This document shows, in pieces, positions 45,835 to 57,678 of a stretch of 64,000 nucleotides of DNA (positions are counted from its first letter, which is position 1; each line of letters opens with the position of its first letter). Below the pieces are notes generated by a model. That model was not told the origin of the DNA. It saw only the letters and a program-made list of their open reading frames with translations, and ran no database searches. A program made the translations under genes and the position numbers. The DNA is from Gymnopilus junonius. Its lineage: Eukaryota > Basidiomycota > Agaricomycetes > Agaricales > Galerinaceae. The stretch is from contig JADNYJ010000013.1 in NCBI GenBank assembly GCA_015501075.1, positions 1-64,000 of the forward strand, written 5' to 3'.

Positions 45835-46936
45835 ATGGATCCTCAACATGATGAAATCAACTTGGTTCGTCTGGTCCGCAGGCTCGAGAAGTCCGTGGCC
45901 GATGCGAACGACTGGAAGCCAAATGCCAGTCTTCGAGAAGAGGAAATCTGGTTAAAGGCCCAGAAGTCGTTACAGGTGCGTTTATCGCTGAAGTGGGGTC
46001 TATTCCTGCCTAACACATTATCTATCAATGTAGAATGCAAAGTTTGCACGGAACCTAGTGAAGAATATTGAAGCAGACGAGTTTGAACTTCCTCCGTGTG
46101 TCTGCTCTTTCCTGCCCACTTCCAGCATAAAGCATTGACCTTGTATCTACTCAGGAACCGCGTGCAACAGATAAATGACATTAAAATTAAACTGGATAGT
46201 CTTGACATGTTCCTGAAAGACACGCAGCAGGCATGTTATGATATACTTCACATCTTTGAAAACGTTGACTTGAACTCTTTTCTCGCAGTCCTACAAACCT
46301 ATATCTCGCAGACCAGACCCTATCCTGCCAACCCTTCCTGTACCTGTAGAACCTCCAACAGCCGTTGGAATTCCGCCTTCCGACACCTCAACCACCCAGG
46401 AACCTCAAAACTCTCTTGCGTCCCTCAGTCCCCAGCCTCCGCATTTTGAATCACCCTCCTCATCCATTGTTACTCAAGGACTATCAATAATACCACCAGA
46501 CCCAGATGAAATATCCCCAACTCTAATAACGACGGCCTTACCATCCCTCCTCCCTTCGTACCCACCCGAAACAGCAACCGCGACTACATCCTCATTCGCG
46601 CGGAACTTTGGTCCAATACCCACAAATCGCAACACTATAGGTGGCGTACATGGTTCAACGGCGCTACACGAAGAACTATCTTCGCAGCTGGAGCAAATGG
46701 CGCAGCAGCTAAAGCGGAACGCGTTGCATTTCTCGTCTTCATTAGAGAAGGACAAGGCGGTAGTGGAGGATACGCAGCTGAAGCTGGAAGGGAATTATGA
46801 TGTTATGCAGAAGGAGCGGGTACGGCTTAGAGATCATAGCGGGAAAAGTAGTTCGACGACTTGGATGGTTGTGGGTATTGTGGTGTTGGTGTTAGTGTTG
46901 TTTGTCTTGATGGTAGGAGTCATTAGGTTTTTGTAG
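45835..46936 (+). CDS. USE1: Vesicle transport SNARE Use1
   Basis: Use1 is a Qc-type SNARE of the ER that acts with Sec20, Ufe1/syntaxin-18 and Sec22 in Golgi-to-ER retrograde traffic. From ATG 45835 (MDPQHDEINLVRLVRRLEKS) an N-terminal helical domain spans several short exons. It includes NAKFARNLVKNIEADEFELP and a following piece with NRVQQINDIKIKLDSLDMFL. A Pro/Ser-rich linker follows. The SNARE-like helix is STALHEELSSQLEQMAQQLK, then RNALHFSSSLEKDKAVVED and TQLKLEGNYDVMQKERVRLR. A C-terminal membrane anchor (WMVVGIVVLVLVLFVLMVGV) ends the protein after IRFL. Layout and length fit the family; the heptad layers are not strongly conserved in Use1 and assignment rests on overall order. tRNA-Val lies just downstream on the other strand. 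Confidence 0.8.
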
Positions 46937-47098
46937 TATCTGTACCTGTCTTTTTCATGTTTTTCCTAAATTCATTGCCTATTATTTGAATGGTCAAAGC
47001 AACAAAAAAATGACATAGAAAGCACAAGGAAAAATACAAATTGGTAAATGAATTGGGGAAGAAAAAAACAAAATTAAAATCCACTCCAATAGAAATTA

Positions 47099-47172
47099 TG
47101 ATTCGACCCAGGCTCGAACTGAGGACCTTCTGTGTGTTAGACAGATGCGATAACCAACTACGCCATCGAACC
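47099..47172 (-). tRNA. tRNA-Val (anticodon AAC)
   Basis: A 74-nt cloverleaf. The acceptor is GGTTCGA/TCGAATC with discriminator A. The D-arm is GCGT...TCGC. The anticodon stem is TCTGT/ACAGA with loop CTAACAC (anticodon AAC), and the T-arm is CTCAG-TTCGAGC-CTGGG. There is no intron. A TTTT run follows about 20 bases downstream. Confidence 0.95.
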
Positions 47173-47298
47173 GTTGCAGAGAGGAGATTATGCCATATAG
47201 GATGGGATAGCACGACTTCCTTGAAGGATAACTCGCCGATTACCCAATGACGATCCAATGGCAGAGCATCAAAACACAGTCCATTCCAATTAAATACA

Positions 47299-49810
47299 TC
47301 ACACGAAAGAAACACTACGAACTCTTAACAACTCAATCGCCCCCTCCGTCCCTACAATCCTTTCAAGCCTAAACCGATCATACTTCGAGAACAACACCCG
47401 GCATGTCACATCGCCGGCCTCAACGCCATCATCAAGGAAAGGGAACGACATAAACTCCGTAAAGTACTGCGCGTGGTCCGGAGGGCCGTAGAACACGATA
47501 TTTCGACTGCCGCGAAGCTTGTAACGTCTGTAGAAGTGGAATCGTTCGCTAACGAGGAGGAAGGATTTTTCGCCTTTGAAGAATGCCTGACGGGCCCGGG
47601 AGATGTCTTGATTTGAAGAGTATCTGCAAAGGAGAGTTAGATGAGCCTAATGCATGGAGATATGATTGCTCACTCGGAGAGAACAGCGTAAGATTGGGAG
47701 GATTTGCGGAAGTAGTTGCGAATGCGTATGAAGTCGAAGGAGGACGGGATAAAAATGATGGTGTTGGTACTTTGTACAGCCGACTTGAGGATGGCTGGGA
47801 GTAACTGATAGAAAATGAGTTTTGTCAGATCATCGACACATTGCCCGTATGTTGGGAGCTTACCTGCGTAATGAAATACTGGAATCGCTTCTCAGGCTCG
47901 TCTGTAGGGCTGGCGCAGTCAAAGTGGATAAAGCTCTACAAAAAGCAATGGCATCATCAATAACGACATTTTATTGGAATTTTCAGGGCAGATCTTACTT
48001 GGTCAATTCCAGCTGGCACTTCAATTGGTGCCCAGGACTTTTCAGTTCTGATCTTTCCTTCCACGTTTTTGAGTGACGAGTTGAAGAGGGACCGTGTTTC
48101 GGCTGTCTCGTATGCTGATAAGAGAATGGATTGGCGGAGGTATGGAGCACTAGTGGTGATAAGGAGAATGAGGATCTATCGAGTGGGAGCATGGAGAAAG
48201 TTAACTTACTGCCCGTCGAGGTACCAAGGCTTGATGCGCGAAAAGTCGGTGTCGTGCGATTCTTTAGGAAGCTTGTTCATGTGCGACATGACGAACTGGA
48301 AGGGCTATTAGAACAAGTACTTGAAGAGGACGTAACGTTAGCTATCTACCTTGACATGTTCCCAGTTTTGCATCGTTAGAGCATCCATTTGGTCGATAAC
48401 GAGAACCTCGATGGATGTCAAATAATCGGCATTTCTACGACAAAGAAGTCACGAGTGAGAAAAGACGCCGTCAGGAGAAAAAAACACATACTTTTCTTTT
48501 TCAATGGACCGACGTAAACCAAGAGGACTGGCAATGATAATATCGCACCCATAGAAATCAGCAAACATTTTGACTGTTTTCCTCGTCATCTTCACGCCTA
48601 CCCGGAAATTATCGTCCACATTCCCTTTGAACATATCTACATGATCGGGTGGGTACGTCCCAGGCTCTGCCACTACGAGTTTATCAACTGCCCCGTTGGG
48701 CAGACCGTATTCTGAGAGGAACCGAGACTGGTTTTCAATTTGATATGAGGGAGGTGAGGTGTGCGAGGTGATGGCGCGGAACCAGTCTAGAGCAAAGGAG
48801 CGGAAGGGGAGGAGAATGAGCACAGAGGGGCGGGTAAACCCTTGGTCTTGGACGTCTTCGAGGGGAATGTCGGGGTTTGTTTTGGATTGACGGGTTAGGC
48901 GTTCGTTGTTTTTTAATACACGGCGGCGTTTTCTGTAGGTCAAGACTTAAGAAGAATAAGAGGAAAGTGGGGGGGCATACACACTTTGAGACGTGGTTTA
49001 GGGCATGGACGGCGATTGCTTCTCTCGTCGGTCGTTTTGATTCTAGTGGTAGAGAGGTAATGTAAAGGTCTTTTCGGGTGGATAGAGTTGATAGAAGGTC
49101 ATTTTGTAACTCTGCTTGGTCTAAGATGTCGGACCATCAAACACATGCTCTAAAACTTTCGATTGTGACATACTTTTTGCTTGCTTCGATTGTCTCGTTA
49201 CAAATGGTGTTTTTAGGTTATCAAGGATCTACAAAGATAATTTGATCAAATTCAAGTCCAGCACAGTGATCAACAGCATACATACGTCGATTTCAGAATT
49301 GAAAGCTGAAGTGTTAGCTTCCGAGTTTGAGGGTAATGAGACGATCGCTGAACCTAGTTTTCCGATCTTTTCTCTTGAACTTGTCCATGATTTGCTGTCG
49401 ACTGCTGTCCGTGAGGATTCCGACAGACAAGAAGGTTTCAGGCCAAAGTGCTTTTCATAACCATCAGTGGACGATGTAGGCTCTATTAACCTCGAGGTCA
49501 ATTTCTCTGATCAAGTTTAAAGGAACAACAACATACCTTCTACATCCATATCCTCGGTTTCTTTATCGTCGTCTGCGACAGGAGCAGCTTCCACAGACAT
49601 GACCACATCTTCCTGAACTTTTTGCACCTCTACGTTCTCCTTGTCCAATATTCTGATCGACGTCGTCTCTGCAAAAGATATTGACTTGCGCTTGTTCAGC
49701 TTTTGAGGAGGGACAATATCGTCGTCGTATCGCTTTTTTTTACCACTTTTCGTAGCGGAGACATTCAGGAGGGTCAATAGTTTTGTCGTTACAGAGTTCC
49801 CGTCGTCCAT
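47299..49810 (-). CDS. UTP25: U3 small nucleolar RNA-associated protein 25 (SSU processome)
   Basis: Utp25 is a DEAD-box-like, catalytically degenerate component of the small-subunit processome in 18S rRNA maturation. ATG 49810 starts [20 protein letters not shown], followed by an acidic region ([13 protein letters not shown]). Next come [20 protein letters not shown], then [18 protein letters not shown], and [20 protein letters not shown]. Further pieces are [20 protein letters not shown] with [63 protein letters not shown], and [20 protein letters not shown]. These are the family's signature segments, in order. It ends [10 protein letters not shown]. About ten short introns interrupt it. 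The 256 bp upstream are shared with TOP3. Confidence 0.94.
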
Positions 49811-50066
49811 GATAGTCTAAGGGATGGAGCAGACGATGCCGAACGACGACCAAGTTTTCCTGAAATGAGCAAGGGACCCAAATTCAGATGGCGCTGAACA
49901 ACAAAGCCAAATACAATTTCGCGTTCCCGTGTTCCGGTCATCCAAGAACGCGTCGGTTGACATTTCCGCTTGACATTGAATCTTTCTCTGTTTCCTCTGT
50001 ATCTGTCTTTCGGCCTGCTGGCAGATATTTCTTGAATAAAAGGGTCCTATTTACACGGAACTACCT
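49811..50066. promoter_or_regulatory. Bidirectional promoter region, UTP25 / TOP3
   Basis: 256 bp between divergent start codons. No clear TATA box or known operator was recognised. Inferred from gene order. Confidence 0.5.
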
Positions 50067-53000
50067 ATGAGAGTGCTATGCGTTGCTGAAAAGCCTTCCA
50101 TTTCAAAATCCATCACTCAAATCCTTTCCGGAGGTCAATACACTACAGTAAGCAACGCGTAATTTACTTTCAACTTGTTTTACTTACGTATTCTGACCCG
50201 TCTCAAAAGCATAATACTCAGAATAAGTTCATCAAAAACTATGAATTCGACTACCCTCAATCCCGGTCAATGTTCGTAGTCACGGCAGTCGTTGGACACC
50301 TTACGGCCAACGACTTTTTCGAGACGCATCGATCGTGGCATTCATGCGACGCCTTCGAGCTTTTTGACGCTGCCGTTGATACCCAGATTCCGAGAGATTT
50401 AAAGTCGATTGAGCAGAACTTGATGACACAAGCCCGGCGAAGCGATATGCTCATGATTTGGACGGATTGTGATAGGGAAGGGGAACACATTGGAATGGAG
50501 ATCGCTCGCGTTTGTCGGAAGGCCAAAGCAGCCATTCAGGTGAAGCGTGCCAGGTTCAGTGCTATTATTGCTCAGTAAGCTATCGCCCTTTTCTTCAGAA
50601 GATTTGCTCAGGCCATTCCGGACAGACAAATCCATAATGCTGCCCAGCACCCTGTGGAACTTGACCTTCGACAAGTGGACGCTGTTGAAGCCCGCATCTT
50701 ACTGGACTTGAAGATTGGCGCAGCATTCACACGGTTGCAGACTCTGACACTCCAAGGTGTCCTTCCGCAAGCGGAACGCGACAGCAAGGGCGTGATATCC
50801 TATGGTTCGGCTACTTTGAAATACGCATCTACTCGTTGCTTACGAAATACCAGGTCCTTGCCAATTCCCCACACTCGGTTTCGTTGTTCAACGATACAAA
50901 CTCGTTAAAGATTTCCGGCCTGAGAGCTTTTGGTACATATACCTTTCACTAACAAGGCAGAATGCATCGCAAGAAAATGAGGAAACAAAATTCAACTGGA
51001 AACGCAACCACCTGTTTGACCAGGTGGTGGTTCAAAATCTATTCGAAATGATGGGAAATTCTTTGGCTATTGTCACGAAAGTTACGAACAAAACAACTAA
51101 GAAATGGTATGACTTACTTCGCAGATTGAATTCTTGCTGAAGATATCGTCATTTAGGAAACCATTACCTCTTACGACTGTCGAACTGCAGAAAGCGGGAT
51201 CCAGGCTACTTAAATTGGCTCCAAAAAAAGTTTTAGATGTGAGTTCCTTCGATTCTTAAAGTTCATCGTAATAACCCCTGATCTACGATGCAGACCGCTG
51301 AAAAACTATACCAGCAAGGTTTTGTCTCTTATCCACGTACAGAAACGGACGAGTTTGACCCACAATTCGACCACATGTCCTTGATCGACAAGCAAACCGC
51401 AGATCCAGCGTGGGGCCAATTTGCCACCTCGTAAGCTGGATTTACAACACCAGGCATCTATCCTTTTTACCGTGGTTTCTGCAGATTACAGAACGGCGGT
51501 TATTCTTCACCTCGGAAGGGCAAGCATAACGATAAGGCCCATCCACCTATCCATCCAACTGCACATGCCAACAATTTGAACGGCGATGAGAAGAGGGTGT
51601 ATGAGTATATCACTAGGCGGTACTTAGCGTGTTGCTCGAAAGACGCAGAGGGCTGGCAGACGACGGTCGATGTTGAATGTGGTGGGGAGGAGTTCTCTGC
51701 AACAGGTCTTTTTTTCCTTTATGTCTTGCGTTGCGAGCGGTTTTACTAACGCTTTCTCTCGTAGGTCTGATCGTCAAAGAGAAGAACTATCTCAATGTTT
51801 ACATTTATGAGAAGTGGAATGGGCATTATGTCCCTGACTTTCAAGAAGGCGAAGAATTCGAGCCAACGACATGTGAGATCCGTGAAGGACAGACATCAAA
51901 GCCAAACTACCTCACTGAAGCTGATCTGGTCACATTGATGGACAAGAACGGAATTGGTTAGTTTTTCTTCACCTACCAATTTGCCTAGGCTCAAACCATG
52001 TTTAATGTACTGTTTTTTTTGCTTCTAGGAACGGATGCTACGATTGCCCAGCACATAGACACTATTGTGGACCGCAGCTATGTTATCGAGCGGTTTGAAG
52101 GTGCTACCAAGTATCTCGTTCCTTCAACGCTCGGCCTGGGCTTGATTGAGGGATATAACCGCATTGGACTTGTGAAGAATGTCAGCAAGCCCCAGTTACG
52201 TCGCGAAGTATGTTCATCTTCTTTTCTATGGTAATTCAGAGAACTAAAATCCTGTAGACAGAACGCCGAATGGTCCAAGTATGTGAAGGAACGGCCACGA
52301 AGAACGATATGCTCGCACATAGTCTGGATCAATACAAAGAGATGTTTATCCTTGTCAGACGAGAGTTCCAGAAAGTCACCGAGGTGGGTCTTCTTACCAG
52401 AGCACATCTCATGCGTGTGTTATCGCTGAAGATGAATGGTTGCTGATTAATGACAGACCGTGTTACGGTATGTGAATGGACGGGGCGGAGCAGGAGGTGA
52501 GAATGGTGCTGGTGGAAATGGTGGTGGTGGCGGCGGCGGCGGAAATGGAGGCGGAGGTGACGGTGGCAACAACGGTGGTGGTGGTGGTCGAGGACGAGGC
52601 AATGCCCGAGGTCGGCCTGCAGCAAGGGGTACAAGGGGAAGTGCGGCTTCAGGCCGTGGTCGAGGTCGAGGAGGAGCACCTAATCCCGCTTCCATCATCG
52701 ATGTTGATGACAACGACGATGGGCCCGATAGTGATGGTTGGTCATTCCCCCAGATCTCGACGGCTGTCATTCTTACGTTTACTTTCCCCAGACGACTTCA
52801 ATCCATACACTGCTCCTGCTCAACGTAAAACAGCCTCTTCTTCAAGATCGACTCAGGCTGCTACCAGTCACACAGCAAACGCAGCAGCTTCTTCGTCGAG
52901 TTCGAGGCTGGCATTACCAGCACCTGTTCATGTCTCTTCCAACTGGCAAGCAACGGTCGTCGCTCCAACTTTCGCTTCCACTTCTACCTCAACTTCAGCT

Positions 53001-54262
53001 TTAAGCTCTGCTGCCGCAACGTCGTGGAGCAGAGATACTTCCGTGGATAACAATACCGTCAAATGCGAGTGTGGTATTCATGCTGCTGAGAAAACTGTTA
53101 CGCGGGAAACTACTTCAAAGGGGAAGAAATTCTGGACTTGCTTGAAGGGGGCGTGTAGCTTCTTTCAGTGGATGGAAGACGCGCCTCCGGGAGGTGTTGG
53201 GTGGGGCAGAACGTCTACTAGTATCCCTGCAAAGCGGTCTTATTCTTCGGTCAGCCTTATTTGTTCTTCCTCATCACTTTCACCCCTCACCATACCTTTC
53301 ATCCTACGTTCAGACACGAGACGCCCCATCGACAGGAGACGGCCTTCAACGCATGTGTAAATGCAACGAAGAAGCTGTCCAGTACACCGTCCAGAAGGAA
53401 GGCGCCAACAAGGGCCGCCTGTTCTGGAAATGTCGCAAGGGGGAAAACGGTTCTTGTGGTTTCTTTGAGTGGGATGACCAGCCTCCGCAGAATGTCGGTG
53501 GTTCTTCTGGATCTGGGATGGGTAGGGCTAGTGGGACGGTCATGTCATCGCGTGCCCAGTCTATGAATGTAGCTGGGGGTTCGGGGTCAGGGTCAGCGAC
53601 AGATGTCTGTTTCAAGGTTTGTCTAATAAAACAGGCTTGACGTGTAGGAGTGAGGGCTGATCTGTCTCGTGCAGTGTAATCAAACAGGCCACTGGGCTAG
53701 TGGTTCGTCCTTTCTCATTCTCGATGATTAAAGAATTAAGCTGACCTTCTTCCAACTCTCAGCTTGTCCAAACGGCGAAGGCTCCAGCAACAAGCGGTCC
53801 AAAAGCTTTGGCACGAACGTCAACGTGCAACCTGACGCGGAATGTTTCAAATGTCACCAGCTGGGTCATTATAGTAGTGGCAAGTATAGCTTTAGCCCTT
53901 GGTTTGGTCAAGGGACTGACCAGATTTCTGTTTTCCGTCAGCATGCCCTAATGGCAATAGCGATTACGGCGGAGCCAGCAAATCCAGGTCCACTTCTACA
54001 GGCAATGATTCTTCCGGGAATACTTGCTTCAAGTGCGGCCAGACAGGTCATTGGAGTTCAAGTGAAGCATATGATTGTGTTAGATCATAAGCGTGACGCT
54101 GACATTCGTCTGTTTCCTCCCTTCCTAGAGTGTCCACAAGGTAATACCACGGGTTCGAAGCGTGGAAGAGGGCGCGGTAGTGGTGGAGCTTCCAGAGCGA
54201 AACGTGGACGAGGCACGGGCAAGAAGAAATTTTCTGCGTTTGCAGCTGCCGATGAGTGGTAG
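50067..54262 (+). CDS. TOP3: DNA topoisomerase III (type IA) with GRF fingers and zinc knuckles
   Basis: A type IA topoisomerase; with a RecQ helicase and Rmi1 it dissolves double Holliday junctions. ATG 50067 gives MRVLCVAEKPSISKSITQIL. The Toprim part shows FVVTAVVGHLTANDF and MLMIWTDCDREGEHIGMEIA (the DxDREG acidic motif). Then comes RQVDAVEARILLDLKIGAAF, and GPCQFPTLGFVVQRYKLV across a GT-AG intron. The catalytic Tyr lies in GFVSYPRTETDEFD. HPPIHPTA and EGYNRIGL follow. The C-terminus has a Gly-rich/RGG segment and two GRF fingers (CECGIHAAEKTV... with KGACSFFQW; CKCNEEAVQYTV... with NGSCGFFEWDD). Three CCHC knuckles follow, two of them CFKCHQLGHYSS and CFKCGQTGHWSS. It ends FSAFAAADEW. 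This matches the animal/fungal TOP3alpha layout. About 15 introns interrupt the gene. Confidence 0.96.
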
Positions 54263-54798
54263 GCTTGCTCTGGCATTTCTTTTCTCGCGCGGTGCTGTTA
54301 TGCTGTTATTTTGTTGCCTCTTTCCTCATTCTCGCATGATTCCATTAAACTGTTTATTGCTACACCCAACACAAATTACCACAATATCTTGTACTTATCA
54401 TTCCTCTCAAAGTCTACTAGGCTTTTACGACAAATAACTATCCTGTTGGAATAACCTTGGTTCATGATGCGCTACGTTGCGCGAATAGGTCGACCTGGCG
54501 TTAATGAAGGTTCTAAGGCTACTTCTTGATCCTACGGTCGCAGTTCTATAGTGCAGCGAGGTATTTTTGATCTCGACGACAGAATCAAACATATAAATTA
54601 GTTGATAAAAAGCCGAACCCAATTCGACTCTGTCCGAAACTTTGTGAGGTCAACATTCAGCCGTCATTTTGCTTTAAAAACATTTTCTCTTTCCTGCAGC
54701 CTTCAATAGAGGCGAGTAATCATTTGTTCCGGCCGCTGGAAGTCGTTACCTAAGACTGACATCTCAACGTTCAACCCGCTGGCCTACAGGACTCCAAA
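54263..54798. other. Intergenic region
   Basis: About 540 bp between TOP3 and the F-box pseudogene; nothing recognised beyond flanking untranslated sequence. Confidence 0.5.
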
Positions 54799-56361
54799 AT
54801 GGGATGCGTTTTATGTGGGAATCTTGATTTCTGTCTGGATGATGGCGGTCTTCACGCTCATCAACCATGTCGAACTTCGAATGGAGAAAGTTGTATTCCT
54901 TGCAAGCAGTTGCAGGATTCAGAGCAGCAGCTGGTTGAGGCTAGGGTACCTCTGGAGAGGATGACTAGGCGGGATAACGACCTGAAGTCAGCAGTCAACA
55001 AAATGCATGATCCAGTTCCTCATCGCCTCCCCCCTGAAATCACGTCCACAATTTTCGAGTTCTACGTAGAAGACAATCGTGACCCACTGTAGACCGACGA
55101 TCCTCCTAACCCTTTGATTTTGGGGGCCGTTTGTCGTGCTTGGCGTGCAATAGCATGGTCAACCCCTCAACTATGGAGGAGGATGATATCTAGGCTGCTT
55201 TTCTACTTCCCATACGTCAGTCCCGCGCAGGCCGAAAGCCTTGTCCCGCTTGCCCAGCAATGGCTGGGCCGTGCTGGTCAACTACGGCTGTTGATTATCT
55301 CCAGGACTGATTTCGATTTCTCAGTCCCTGAAACCAGAGAAATGTACGCCGTCCTGTACCCTATGATCGACTTGATCAAGAAGTACTATTCCCATTGGCA
55401 TCATGTATACATATATGTTTGCCCAATCTTCCTACCTCGCTTTTTCAATGAACTGCTCAGTGCGTCTATGATCGAAACGCTAGAGCTCGGTGTAACCTCC
55501 GACACCTTGGACATCTTCGATGGACCGCTCTTTATGGAGAATTTGGATATCGCACCTTCATACCTCAGAGTGACAGGCATCAAACTTCAGTCCATCACTA
55601 TGCTCTGGAGTAACATTACCTGTGTCGAGATTCTTGATTTTTGAATAGATGAATGTCCAGAACCTTTCCGTCGTGCCCCAAGGCTCAAAAGCGGTTACTT
55701 CGAAGCTATTCGGCATGCTGACGACTTTACCTTGCACATAGGTCCCGTTGTCCAATGCCATATCAAAAATGCAGAAATGAGTGTAAGCTCTAGCTGCGAG
55801 CAATCGAACATATTGGACTTGTTCCTGGCCAACATCCAACTCCCTGCCCTTGAATCGTTATCATTCGATCTCAGAAGGGACGGTCATTCTCTTTCGTCAA
55901 CGGACCTGGAATCTTTCTTGAGCCGCTCTTCATGTCATCTACGAGAATTGAAAATAACGAGCAGGTCGGAAAACGACAACTTGTTCTCTGTTTTGCAGAA
56001 GACTTCGCATATCAAAAGCCTTCAGTTAGATACCTATCAGCAATCGGCAGACAAGGTCAATGCATTTATCCAACTTCTTACGAAGACATCTTTGACTACC
56101 AACAACGATCCAGAGCGCCAAGCTTTACTCCAGTCTCTCTCAATGCATATCAGCATACTAGATGCGAAGCAATTTGGATGGGACATCGTTCCAAATATTT
56201 TCGGACCTCCTTCCAAGACCGGACCCAAGCAAAGACGACCATTAAGACGCCTGTGCCTTTGTCTCGATAGGCCGAATCGAGATCAATTATTCACTCGCCT
56301 TAGCCCGTTGTTTTTTCACGATTCCTGGAGCTGGAGAATGACGGGGTTGGTCTGTATTTAA
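54799..56361 (+). pseudogene. F-box-like protein gene with two in-frame stops
   Basis: A single frame runs 521 codons from ATG 54799 (MGCVLCGNLDFCLDDGG) to 56361, broken only by TAG at about 55090 and TGA at about 55642. The N-terminus has Cys pairs (CVLC, CIPC), then a coiled segment and the F-box start VPHRLPPEITSTIFEFYVED. After the first stop come ILGAVCRAWRAIAWSTPQLW and LRR-like parts (LPALESLSFDLRRDG, CHLRELKITS, HIKSLQLDTYQ). The layout is that of the mushroom F-box family. No shift of frame is needed and the stops are not at homopolymer errors, so this looks like genuine recent inactivation by point mutation. Alternatively the two stops could lie in unrecognised introns, but no good GT-AG pairs keep the motifs. 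Confidence 0.7.
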
Positions 56362-56659
56362 TTGGTAACAGCAAGGATTTTCTGTCTTCTGAATAAATAC
56401 CGAAGTAAAATTGTAGAAATAATAATGATAATAATTTTGACTAAATTCTATCATTCTAATGCACCTACCTTGCAATTGGAGAGAACCATCTATGGTATTG
56501 GAATTGGAATTGGAATTGTAAAACGATACGAAATGTCCATCAAAAGAGTCATGTGTTAATTAGTGGATTATATAAGCAAATGGACAAATAGGAGATTTGG
56601 CAACTGAAAATTTCTGCCGAATGGGTCACTATAACGCATCTCGATAGGTACCTCTTACT

Positions 56660-57678
56660 CTAGAGTCTCGCGTACGAATATTCACCACCCCTTTCAAGGG
56701 CTTTCTTGAATGCCTCTCTAGAAGGTTAACTTTTTAATTAGGCATGTTACTAGAAAAGGAGCTGCATACTTACCGATTATGAACGATCTGCACAAATTTT
56801 TTAATTTGTGGTCCAGCCATTTCGGGTGCATCAGCGACAACTGCTTCCAAAGGGAATGACATCTGATAATTTGCAGCCTTGGTGAAATGAGTACCGTGAG
56901 TATCGGCGCATCAAAAGCCACTGTAGGTGGTCACTTACTGTTGGTTCTTGTCCTCCGGCAAACCAGCCAGAAGGGGATTTCGCAAGGTGCGCTTCAATCT
57001 GGAAATATGTTGATTAATCCTTCAAAGATCGAAGGCAGACGATTGGAAAGGTATCTCTACCATGGAAAAGTGTTTCTTTAACTCGTTTTGAACAAGTTGA
57101 CTGTCAAGTTTTTCGAAGATAGATTTCACGAGAGGTCGGATGAGGAATGGCGAATTCTTCGGCACGATGTCAAATATTACTTTTTGGACGAGGATGGGCA
57201 TCAAAGAGCCTTCAGCATAGTGGCTAACTGGATGAAATTCACTGAAACCGCTGTATATTGAGCGAAGAATGCACTCACAGTACAAATTGTCAAGATAGCC
57301 CGACTCAGTTGGAACGCCCTTCCCATTACCGTATCTTGTTATCAGATATTCTGTTATAAGCAGAGTCCTAAATAAATTCGAAACTAAGCAAATAATTGAC
57401 ATGAAGTGCTCACCAATGATGGCACCGCTTTCCGCCAACGTCACATCGCCATCCGTGATAATGGGGGCTTTTCCAAGAGCACTGATCTCCAATAACTCTG
57501 GAGGGGCGAGTTGTTGAGTTGTGCGCTCATATTTCTTGATCTCATATGGAATTCCCAATTCCTCCTAGATATCATCATTGTGAAACAGTCGATCAATAAG
57601 TAGAAATGCGAAAAGACTTACAAGCAACCATAAAATCCGTTGAGAACGTGAATTATTCAGATGAGGAAGAATAAGCAT
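56660..57678 (-). CDS. Glutathione S-transferase (fungal Gtt1-like)
   Basis: A cytosolic detoxification enzyme. Start ATG 57678 (MLILPHLNNSRSQRILWLL) leads over an intron into EELGIPYEIKKYERTTQQLA, then PPELLEISALGKAPIITDGD and VTLAESGAII. This is the thioredoxin-like N-domain with the Ser-Arg-Ser-Gln active-site region, the cis-Pro (APII) and the ESGAI glutathione-binding motif. The C-terminal helical domain includes EYLITRYGNGKGVPTESGYL, AEGSLMPILVQKVIFDI, AKSPSGWFAGGQEPTAADYQ (the conserved Ala-Asp after Thr) and MSFPLEAVVADAPEM. It ends KKALERGGEYSYARL at 56660-56662. Length (about 250 aa) and order fit the Gtt1/Gst3 group. Confidence 0.92.
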
